A stretch of 6,026 bases of DNA from WRIS01 sp964345475 (GTDB lineage Bacteria > Actinomycetota > Coriobacteriia > Coriobacteriales > Eggerthellaceae): the NCBI GenBank assembly GCA_964345475.1, contig CAYFQW010000039.1, positions 1-6,026 of the forward strand. The letters run 5' to 3'. Made by a program: the position numbers and the translations under genes. Shown here piece by piece: positions 1 through 5,140 of the stretch; position 1 is the first letter of the stretch, and every line of letters starts with the position of its first letter. The notes beneath the pieces were generated by a model, which worked only from the letters and a program-made list of their open reading frames with translations, made no database searches and was not told the origin of the DNA.

Positions 1-7
1 GAGGAAG
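1..7 (+). promoter_or_regulatory. Shine-Dalgarno of the molybdoenzyme large subunit
   Basis: The purine-rich stretch GAGGAAG ends two bases before the ATG at 10. It is about 14 bases from the next in-frame ATG at 22, so it favours the first ATG. The window begins here, so the promoter and any upstream operon gene are not visible. Confidence 0.55.
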
Positions 8-9
8 CT

Positions 10-105
10 ATGACGCTGAAGATGAGTCGCCGTGGTTTTTTAAAAACTTCGGCAGTCGTCTCCACCTCGACCCTTATAGGGCGTCCGTATCGCCGGCATT
101 TGCCA
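10..105 (+). other. Twin-arginine signal peptide coding region, interrupted by a 1-base deletion
   Basis: The start encodes SRRGFLK, an exact Tat consensus, followed by a small hydrophobic stretch (TSAVVSTSTLIG). In the reading frame of the start codon the sequence then becomes highly basic and unlike an exported protein. Switching to the third frame after the GGG at 79-81 gives ASVSPAFAKD, which ends the signal peptide with an A-x-A site after A32 and continues into the CxxCxxxC cluster motif. A fourth G would make ATA GGG GCG TCC and join both parts exactly. The frame switch is therefore placed to within about three bases. Confidence 0.8.
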
Positions 106-1733
106 AAGATACGGGAGGGGCTGAGGGAACGCAAGGCGAGGTCAAGAAAATACCGAGTGCATGCAGGCAATGCTACGGGAGGTGTGCATTGTTTGGACAC
201 GTTAAAGACGGGCGTGTCACTAAAATTGAAGGGAACCCCGATCTGTTCTCAGAAGGAACGCTTTGTTCACGTGCCTTCGCCATTCCCCAGGAACTTTACA
301 ACCCGCTTCGTATACGCTACCCGCAGCGGCGTGTTGGGGAGAAGGGTTCGGGCCAATGGAAACGCATTAGCTGGGAAGAAGCGTATCAGGAGGCCGCCGA
401 AAGATTTACTAAAATCGGCGAAGAGCATGGATGGCACACCATCGCCCACCAATATGGTACGGGTCGCGACATGCTCCAGTTCCAAGCCATTAACAGGCTT
501 TGGTTGGAGCTTGGCTCTACCGCAACCTTTGGTGTAGGAAATCTTTGCTGGGTTGGCTCCTATTTTACGAGCCAGCGTTTATATGGTGATGAAACCCAAT
601 ACACCGGATGGGATGGGAACAACACCGACTGTATTATGATTTGGTGTAGGCAAGAGCGCTCACGTGGTTACTACGACTGGCTTACGGTAAAACGCGCACA
701 GCAGCGTGGGGCGAAGGTTATTTGTGTAGACCCTCGCTACACCTGTACAGCATCGAAGGCGGATATCTGGCTGCCGATTCGTCCTGGTTCCGATATGGCG
801 CTTGTGCTGGCGTTCATCAACGAGATTATGCATTCAGAAAAGTGCGCGACTGATTTTGCCCGCCACTACACCAACGCACCCTTCTTCATTGATGAGGACG
901 GTAGCGGTTTTCAGTTACGTGATTCCATGGTAAAAGAAGGTGGCTCTGAAGAACTGTATCCTGCCTGGGACGAAGCTCATGATCAGCTCATATATTGGAG
1001 CGGTGATTGGCAAGACAAGGCTGGCTATGGGGGCGAACGTGCTTTCCAATGGCTTGATGAGGAAGGAAACGTTGTTGAAGATGCCGTGCCTGCCTTAAGT
1101 GGCGAGCATGAGATTAACGGCAAGAGCTACCGTACTTCTTGGGATATATTGCTCGAGCATGTAACTCCTTGGACAACCGCTCGTGCAGCTGAATTCTGCG
1201 AGATTGATGAAGCTAAGATTATTGAAGCTATCGACACCTATCTCGGCGCCTCTCCGAAGGCATGCTTCTGCCGCGGGCAGAAGGTCGAGTTCTCCATCAA
1301 CACATCTGGCATATCACAGGCCTTTACTATCATGATGGCTCTTGCAGGCAACTTCGATACTGAAGGTGGTCAAAATATCGGGCGTGAGCCTGCAACAGGT
1401 TACGACTCCTTCATGTTTGACATCGTGCCCAATCAGCAGGGTCGTATGGGCAAACTTCGCATGGAGACCGCACGCAACATCAAAAAGCTCTCTGTATGCC
1501 AAAACACGGGATATCAGCAGATACTCGTTGCCGATAATGCGACCGGCGAGCTTAGGGACACCACGCAAAACTCTGGCGGCCAAGTTATTTATGGCCAGCA
1601 GGGTGGCTTTGCAGCTGCTACCACAAAGGCGATGGCAAAGGGAGATCCCTTCCAGATTTATGGGTATTGGCAGCAGACTTCTGAACCGATTTTATCTATG
1701 GAAACCTCACATGAGATTGTTGAAGGTTTATAA
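81..1733 (+). CDS. N-terminal and central part of the broken molybdopterin oxidoreductase
   Basis: This is the open segment after the frameshift, ending at TAA 1731-1733. It holds the four-cysteine [4Fe-4S] domain (codons at 162, 171, 183 and 264), the molybdopterin domain with candidate Mo ligand Cys at 546-548, and the conserved block VICVDPRYT...ADIWLP. The only start codon early in this frame is a TTG at 189, which falls inside the family's [4Fe-4S] domain (after ACRQCYGRCA) and would remove three of its four cysteines. That TTG is therefore not a real start. Translated alone, the segment would lack its export signal and the C-terminal MGD-binding domain. It is best read as part of the pseudogene rather than as a separate gene. 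Confidence 0.7.
   Translation, partial: ASVSPAFAKDTGGAEGTQGEVKKIPSACRQCYGRCALFGHVKDGRVTKIEGNPDLFSEGTLCSRAFAIPQELYNPLRIRYPQRRVGEKGSGQWKRISWEEAYQEAAERFTKIGEEHGWHTIAHQYGTGRDMLQFQAINRLWLELGSTATFGVGNLCWVGSYFTSQRLYGDETQYTGWDGNNTDCIMIWCRQERSRGYYDWLTVKRAQQRGAKVICVDPRYTCTASKADIWLPIRPGSDMALVLAFINEIMHSEKCATDFARHYTNAPFFIDEDGSGFQLRDSMVKEGGSEELYPAWDEAHDQLIYWSGDWQDKAGYGGERAFQWLDEEGNVVEDAVPALSGEHEINGKSYRTSWDILLEHVTPWTTARAAEFCEIDEAKIIEAIDTYLGASPKACFCRGQKVEFSINTSGISQAFTIMMALAGNFDTEGGQNIGREPATGYDSFMFDIVPNQQGRMGKLRMETARNIKKLSVCQNTGYQQILVADNATGELRDTTQNSGGQVIYGQQGGFAAATTKAMAKGDPFQIYGYWQQTSEPILSMETSHEIVEGL
1731..1733 (+). other. Premature in-frame TAA in the large subunit
   Basis: The frame reads EIVEGL-stop-NLDFFVNVDLCLTP without any shift. 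In this superfamily the region is normally continuous, with a lysine-rich 'LKxLDF(V)V' stretch before the ADI(V/L)LP block. The ancestral codon was therefore probably AAA, making this one A-to-T change. TAA is not a known site for selenocysteine or pyrrolysine insertion, so programmed decoding is unlikely. Confidence 0.8.
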
Positions 1734-1748
1734 AATCTCGACTTCTTC

Positions 1749-2912
1749 GTGAACGTAGATCTGTGCCTCACTCCATCAGGCCAGTTGGCAGACATTCTCT
1801 TGCCTGCAGCGCATCCCAACGAAGTTGATCGCGTGGAGTGGCCGCACTCTGGTCATGGCTATCCAACAAGTCACACCTACCTTATCCGTCAGCCTTTCCA
1901 TAAGCCTCTCGGTGAGAGTAAAGACGATATGGATATCTGCTTTGAGTTTGCTGAGTATATGAATGTCGACATGGGCTGGAAAGACAAATACGAGTTCTTT
2001 GATTACATGGTGCAAGGCCCGCCAACGCTGCCGGAGCATCTCTCTTGCTCGAGCTTTGAAGAATTTCGCGAGCGTGTTTCGGTTACGGGTGTGCAGATGA
2101 CCGATGTCCTCGGTGTTCCTAAGTACGTCAGCGGTTTCATGCGTAAAACGAGTGATTTTAGGCCTGGATTCAATACGATGTTCCGTGGAAATAAAATGGG
2201 AGCAGTATATCGTTTTCCTGGCACTACTCTTCCTGATGGAACAGTAATACCTCCACACCCTCAGTCTGATAACGGCAAAATGGAGCTTTGGTCTGAAGAC
2301 CTCCTGCTATACGGAAATGGTGCGCTCCCGACGTATATTGAGCCTCCGATAACCAAGATTTCACGTCCTGATCTCCTCGATGATTATCCCTATACCTTGA
2401 TTACCGGTGGACGTAGCCATGCCTTCTTCCACACTGAGTATCGCAACAGCCCCTGGCTGCGTGAAATCCATATGTTCCCCACGGTGGATATTAATCCAGA
2501 AACTGCTGAGGCACATGGTATCGAGCAAGATGATTGGGTGTGGATTGAAACATACGTAGACCGTATCAGGCAGCGGGCGAATCTCACTACGGCTATCGAG
2601 CCCAACACTATCCACGTTGAGCACGACTGGTGGTTCCCCGAGCGTGATGCTACTGACGATCTCCATGGGGCGTTTGAGTGCAACTGTAATGTGCTCTTCG
2701 AAAACGACGGACCCTACGATCCTGCGGTCGGTACTGACAACTATGGCGGACTGTGCAAGATTTATATTGCCGAAGAAGGTGCTCCGGAAAACATTTGTAT
2801 GACCGAAGAAGACTTACGGATCTTCTTACCGCTCAGTGAAAAAACGCTTGAAGAAGACACTCAAGAAGACGGAGTCAAGCAAGTTACGATTATGGGAGGT
2901 GGTGCACAGTGA
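1749..2912 (+). CDS. C-terminal part of the broken molybdopterin oxidoreductase (MGD-binding domain)
   Basis: This segment is in the same frame as the upstream one, after the nonsense codon. It carries ADILLPAAHPNEVDR and the C-terminal molydopterin-dinucleotide-binding beta-barrel. In that barrel are LITGGRSHAFFHTEYRN, VDINPETAEAHGI and HVEHDWWFPE, with a terminal GLCKIYIAEEG. The first possible start is GTG at 1749. It sits in the middle of a conserved block, and the nearest purine-rich stretch (GAAGG at 1722-1726) is about 22 bases away, so independent initiation is doubtful. Alone it would have neither the Fe-S cluster nor the first half of the cofactor site. It ends at TGA 2910-2912, overlapping the ferredoxin start. 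Confidence 0.7.
   Translation: MNVDLCLTPSGQLADILLPAAHPNEVDRVEWPHSGHGYPTSHTYLIRQPFHKPLGESKDDMDICFEFAEYMNVDMGWKDKYEFFDYMVQGPPTLPEHLSCSSFEEFRERVSVTGVQMTDVLGVPKYVSGFMRKTSDFRPGFNTMFRGNKMGAVYRFPGTTLPDGTVIPPHPQSDNGKMELWSEDLLLYGNGALPTYIEPPITKISRPDLLDDYPYTLITGGRSHAFFHTEYRNSPWLREIHMFPTVDINPETAEAHGIEQDDWVWIETYVDRIRQRANLTTAIEPNTIHVEHDWWFPERDATDDLHGAFECNCNVLFENDGPYDPAVGTDNYGGLCKIYIAEEGAPENICMTEEDLRIFLPLSEKTLEEDTQEDGVKQVTIMGGGAQ
2894..2900 (+). promoter_or_regulatory. Shine-Dalgarno of the ferredoxin subunit, inside the large-subunit gene
   Basis: GGGAGGT lies eight bases before the GTG at 2909. Together with the GTGA stop-start overlap it supports GTG 2909 as the start and indicates translational coupling to the large subunit. 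Confidence 0.65.
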
Positions 2913-3619
2913 CACGCTATGTTATCTCAGTGGACCTAGATAGTTGCATCGGCTGCCACACGTGCTCCGTAGTTTGCAAACAAGAAAACGGTATTGGACT
3001 GGGAACGTACTATAACAAGGTTCTAACAATCGGTCCTACGGGAACCTTCCCAGATCTGGAAATGTATTACCTGCCTGTATCCTGTCAGCACTGTGAAAAT
3101 CCCCAATGTGTGACCGTGTGCCCGACAGGCGCTTCGTACCAGCGTGAAGACGGGGTTGTTCTTGTAGACCATAGTAAGTGCATAGGCTGCGAATACTGCG
3201 TTATGGCGTGTCCTTACGGAGTGCGCACGTATGATAAGAGTCGTGACAAAGGCGTTATTGAAAAATGTACCATGTGCGCGCACCTCATCGACATAGGGGA
3301 GCTTCCTGCTTGTGTAGCCCACTGTCCCGGACAGGCGAGACTTTTCGGAGACTTGGACGACCCAGACTCACCACCGTCAAAGATGGCTGCTACGAAAAGC
3401 GTTCATAAGCTTGTTGATGTTGGCAATCATCCATCCGCTGATTACGGCCTCGACAAATTCAAATGGATAGGTGGGCAGCCCGGGCAAACTCAAATTCCTC
3501 GGGTTCTCCTTAGGCAAGGATGCAGGTGGAACCTTTATAAGGGTTCACCCTGCATCCGTCAAACGCCTAAAGGACAAGATACGCACCATCACCAAACGCA
3601 ACCGCGGTATCTCGCTTAA
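2909..3619 (+). CDS. Four-cluster [4Fe-4S] ferredoxin-type electron-transfer subunit with an intron-derived tail
   Basis: This DmsB/PsrB/NrfC-like subunit passes electrons between the molybdoenzyme catalytic subunit and a membrane quinone module. It has 16 cysteines in four groups: C13/C16/C19/C23, C59/C62/C67/C71, C91/C94/C97/C101 and C120/C123/C135/C139. That gives four [4Fe-4S] clusters in the standard cross-paired layout. After the last group, GQARLFGDLDDP and VHKLVDVGNHP are typical of the family, which usually ends about 40-50 residues beyond the last cysteine. The native sequence seems to run to about W186 (codon 3464-3466). From about residue 188 to the TAA at 3617 the frame reads the group II intron maturase sequence out of phase, adding about 47 unrelated basic residues. 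The cluster domain is intact, so a folded product is possible, but its partner gene is broken. Confidence 0.85.
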   Translation: MTRYVISVDLDSCIGCHTCSVVCKQENGIGLGTYYNKVLTIGPTGTFPDLEMYYLPVSCQHCENPQCVTVCPTGASYQREDGVVLVDHSKCIGCEYCVMACPYGVRTYDKSRDKGVIEKCTMCAHLIDIGELPACVAHCPGQARLFGDLDDPDSPPSKMAATKSVHKLVDVGNHPSADYGLDKFKWIGGQPGQTQIPRVLLRQGCRWNLYKGSPCIRQTPKGQDTHHHQTQPRYLA

Positions 3620-3983
3620 CCGTATGCTTTCTGAGTTGAAGCGTGCGCTCACTGGGTGGATTAACTACTACGGCATTGCTAAATGCAAAGGGCTTTGCGA
3701 AGCCACAGACGAATGGCTGAGAAGACGTATCCGACAGTATCTCTGGAAACAGTGGAAGAAGCCGAGCGCTAGGAGGAAAAATCTCATGAGACTCGGAATC
3801 GACTACGAACAAGCCTATATGTGGAGCTATACGCGCAAAGGCTATTGGAGAGTTGCAGGCACTGCGATTCTCAACAGAACGTTGAACAATCAATATCTAA
3901 ACGAGCTCGGACTGTTCAGCATGATGGAATACTACATAAAGAAAAGTGAAGGTAAACGAACCGCCGCTTGCGGAACCGCATGA
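3471..3983 (+). pseudogene. C-terminal fragment of a group II intron reverse transcriptase/maturase (LtrA-like)
   Basis: About 170 residues remain of a protein normally around 420-600 long. KLKFLGFSL matches the end of the reverse-transcriptase/thumb region. The rest is the group II intron maturase-specific domain (GIIM, roughly residues 30-110), with VHPASVKRLKDKIR, LTGWINYYGIA and LWKQWKKP, followed by the conserved closing block RKGYWRVAGT...LNELGLFSMMEYY. All catalytic reverse-transcriptase motifs, including YxDD, are missing. An in-frame TAG at 3468-3470 lies directly upstream. The GTG at 3471 is merely the first possible start and lies at the junction with the ferredoxin gene. The stop (3981-3983) lies inside domain V. 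Confidence 0.88.
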
Positions 3984-3991
3984 GCGGTGGT
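3960..3991 (+). ncRNA. Group II intron domain V (catalytic hairpin)
   Basis: The 32-base hairpin folds as ACCGCC/GGTGGT (one G-T pair), then GCT/AGC, then a two-base TG bulge on the 3' strand at 3981-3982, then TGCG/CGCA closed by a four-base GAAC loop. This is the expected size and bulge position for domain V. The CGC on the 5' strand is a candidate catalytic triad of the kind seen in some bacterial introns. It overlaps the last codons and the stop of the maturase fragment. Confidence 0.8.
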
Positions 3992-3993
3992 GT

Positions 3994-4043
3994 GAGAGGG
4001 AGGAACTTCTTCGGTCGCTACCTAGAAGTTCCCCCTACTCGAT
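3994..4043 (+). ncRNA. Group II intron domain VI with branch-point A and 3' end
   Basis: GAG (3994-3996) pairs with CTC (4038-4040). AGGG (3997-4000) pairs with CCCT (4033-4036). After a bulged A4001, GGAACTTCT (4002-4010) pairs with AGAAGTTCC (4024-4032). A4037 is left unpaired on the 3' strand, exactly as expected for the lariat branch point, and the intron would end seven bases later at T4043. The pairing is nearly perfect, so this end of the intron is well preserved. Confidence 0.75.
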
Positions 4044-4170
4044 TATGTATCGAGCGCATACACGCTTTGCCTACGTAAGTCTCAGCTCGCCTATTGGTGA
4101 ACCAACAAGCCTGTGAGTGCTTTACCTGGTTCTCTGGTGCTTCAATCGGCCCGCGAACCCATTACATTCC
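4044..4170. other. Intergenic stretch between intron end and SDR, no gene recognised
   Basis: This is the 3' flank of the intron. All three plus frames are short and stop early, and none reads as a continuation of the ferredoxin subunit or as a recognisable membrane anchor. A small inverted repeat TTGG-TGAA-CCAA lies about two thirds of the way to the intron from the SDR stop. I see no convincing T-tailed terminator for either converging unit. It could hold the remains of whatever followed the ferredoxin gene before truncation. Confidence 0.4.
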
Positions 4171-4932
4171 TTAGTTGCTAGAAACAGCGCTGTCAACAAT
4201 AAGTTCGGCGCCATTCAAAGCCTTTGCTTCATCGCTTGCAGCAAACAGTATTGCGGCTGCGATATCTATTGGTTTTGCTGAAGGTATTGTTGCGTCTAGG
4301 CCAGCCATGACACGGCCTACGCCGAATTCACTTATATTTGTCTGTGATGCCATAACCTCTGTATCGACACCGCCTGGGCAAACTGCGTTGCAACGGATTC
4401 CGCGATGGGCATACATATAAGCTGTGTTTTTGCTCAGCCCGATGATAGCGTGCTTAGAGGCCGTATAGGCAGCACCCGCCCTTGCGCCGCGCACGCCTCC
4501 GATGGAGGCCGTATTTACGATATTACCACCACTCTCCTGCTCAAGCATAACCTGAACAGCTTTGCGCATTATCATGGCAGGACCATAGAGATTGACGGCC
4601 ATGACCTTGTCCCACAGCTCGTCACTTACTTCGTCAATAGGTCTAAACTCATCCATGATGCCTGCGTTATTTACTACCACATCAAGCTTGCCACCCTGTT
4701 CGACAGCGAAGTCGATCATACCTTCTGCTGCTTCCTTGGAGGAGACATCGCCGACAAAGGGAAGAATTTTGCCTGCCATATCTTGGGCTTCTTCTGCTAA
4801 AGCGTCTAACCTTTCTTTGCGCCGAGCGACGGCGATAACTGTAGCGCCCTCTTTAGCAAATTCTAAAGCTACACTTTGGCCGATACCTGAGCTTGCGCCA
4901 GTAACAACAACTGTTTTACCCTCAAATCTCAT
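4171..4932 (-). CDS. Short-chain dehydrogenase/reductase (classical SDR)
   Basis: This is a 253-residue cytosolic NAD(P)(H)-dependent oxidoreductase of the classical SDR family, at the usual length. The Rossmann motif TGASSGIG is at residues 11-18, NNAG at 88-91, and the catalytic tetrad is N114, S143, Y156 and K160 (YTASK). The PG motif is at 186-187. Two arginines after the second beta strand (AVARR, residues 34-38) favour NADP(H) over NAD(H). The end reads GAELIVDSAVSSN, where most relatives have a VDGG-type ending; this is mild divergence. ATG 4930-4932 has a strong Shine-Dalgarno. The gene appears monocistronic and converges on the broken molybdoenzyme operon. The substrate cannot be deduced; FabG-like acyl, sugar or hydroxysteroid substrates are all possible. 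Confidence 0.93.
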   Translation of the reverse strand: MRFEGKTVVVTGASSGIGQSVALEFAKEGATVIAVARRKERLDALAEEAQDMAGKILPFVGDVSSKEAAEGMIDFAVEQGGKLDVVVNNAGIMDEFRPIDEVSDELWDKVMAVNLYGPAMIMRKAVQVMLEQESGGNIVNTASIGGVRGARAGAAYTASKHAIIGLSKNTAYMYAHRGIRCNAVCPGGVDTEVMASQTNISEFGVGRVMAGLDATIPSAKPIDIAAAILFAASDEAKALNGAELIVDSAVSSN

Positions 4933-4940
4933 TCTTCTCT

Positions 4941-4947
4941 ACCTCCT
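4941..4947 (-). promoter_or_regulatory. Shine-Dalgarno of the SDR gene
   Basis: AGGAGGT on the minus strand ends eight bases before the ATG. It is a near-perfect ribosome binding site and fixes the start codon. Confidence 0.8.
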
Positions 4948-5140
4948 GAGTTTTGGATGGACACACTTGGGAGCAATAGCCGACACAATGTAGCATGATT
5001 TTATTTTTCGATCAATTTAAAAAATTGGCTTTATTGGTTACATATTTAACCCAGATATAGCAGGGATATATATCTTTTTCGAACCTTTTACGACTATATA
5101 ATTCAAGTTTTTTCTTGCGGTATTTTGCAGATTTGGGGTA
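4948..5140. other. AT-rich intergenic region between the SDR and DUF1848 genes
   Basis: The region carries the SDR leader and the candidate promoter. Between 5016 and 5140 it is AT-rich with short repeats but no recognisable gene. No strong terminator for the upstream DUF1848 gene is visible on the minus strand, so read-through into the SDR gene cannot be excluded. Confidence 0.4.
4987..5015 (-). promoter_or_regulatory. Candidate sigma-70-type promoter for the SDR gene
   Basis: On the minus strand TTGATC (5010-5015) is followed, after exactly 17 bases, by TACATT (4987-4992), which is preceded by TGC to give an extended -10 (TGCTACATT). Each hexamer matches the consensus at four of six positions. 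The surrounding DNA is clearly more AT-rich than the genes. Transcription would begin near 4980, leaving an untranslated leader of roughly 48 bases. This is pattern-based only. Confidence 0.45.

Larger units (their letters stand above)
10..2912 (+). pseudogene. Tat-exported molybdopterin oxidoreductase large subunit, broken by a frameshift and a nonsense codon
   Basis: This is the catalytic subunit of a DMSO-reductase-superfamily enzyme (bis-MGD molybdenum or tungsten, one [4Fe-4S] cluster), which would act outside the membrane after Tat export. Restoring one base at 79-81 and reading through TAA 1731-1733 gives about 967 residues, a normal length for the family. In that reconstruction the Tat motif is at residues 6-12 and an AFA cleavage site ends at residue 32. 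The cluster ligands are C52, C55, C59 and C86, and C180 in GNLCWVG is a candidate Mo ligand. DPRYTCTASKADIWLP (Mo/MGD-binding core), ADILLPAAH and WWFPE (family signatures) follow. The overall pattern resembles the PsrA/PhsA and anaerobic aryl-dehydroxylase-like branch, but the substrate cannot be read from the sequence. The gene overlaps its ferredoxin partner by GTGA. With both lesions no full-length exported enzyme is expected; sequencing error is the main alternative. Confidence 0.85.
3471..4043 (+). mobile_element. 5'-truncated group II intron (3' remnant)
   Basis: Three group II intron parts occur in the correct order: the maturase-domain end of the intron-encoded reverse transcriptase (3471-3983), a domain V hairpin (3960-3991) and a domain VI hairpin with bulged A4037. 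The intron would end at about 4043 (...CTCGAT), seven bases past the branch point and with the usual AY ending. No GUGYG-type 5' end, domains I-III or YxDD reverse-transcriptase core is present upstream, because the ferredoxin gene occupies that space. The left boundary lies between about 3466 and 3475. The intron is in the sense orientation of the operon. It cannot splice or move by itself. Confidence 0.85.

Noticed and set aside
10..537. A 175-residue protein in the frame of the first ATG
   Set aside because: Only the first ~24 residues look real; the rest is basic, repetitive noise, while another frame carries the conserved enzyme.
1731..1733. Stop codon recoding (selenocysteine or pyrrolysine)
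   Set aside because: The codon is TAA, not TGA or TAG, and no insertion-element hairpin is evident after it.
1731..1752. Two genuine separate genes for two half-enzymes, or an intein site
   Set aside because: There is no ribosome site for the GTG at 1749, the halves join in one frame without gap, and no intein motifs are present.
4405..4993. Plus-strand open frames opposite the SDR gene
   Set aside because: They are antisense shadows with no family resemblance; the SDR has full motifs and a strong ribosome site.
5053..5079. Plus-strand T-tailed hairpin (AGATATA/TATATCT then T-run)
   Set aside because: The stem is only weak A-T pairs with a nine-base loop, and there is no plus-strand gene upstream to terminate.
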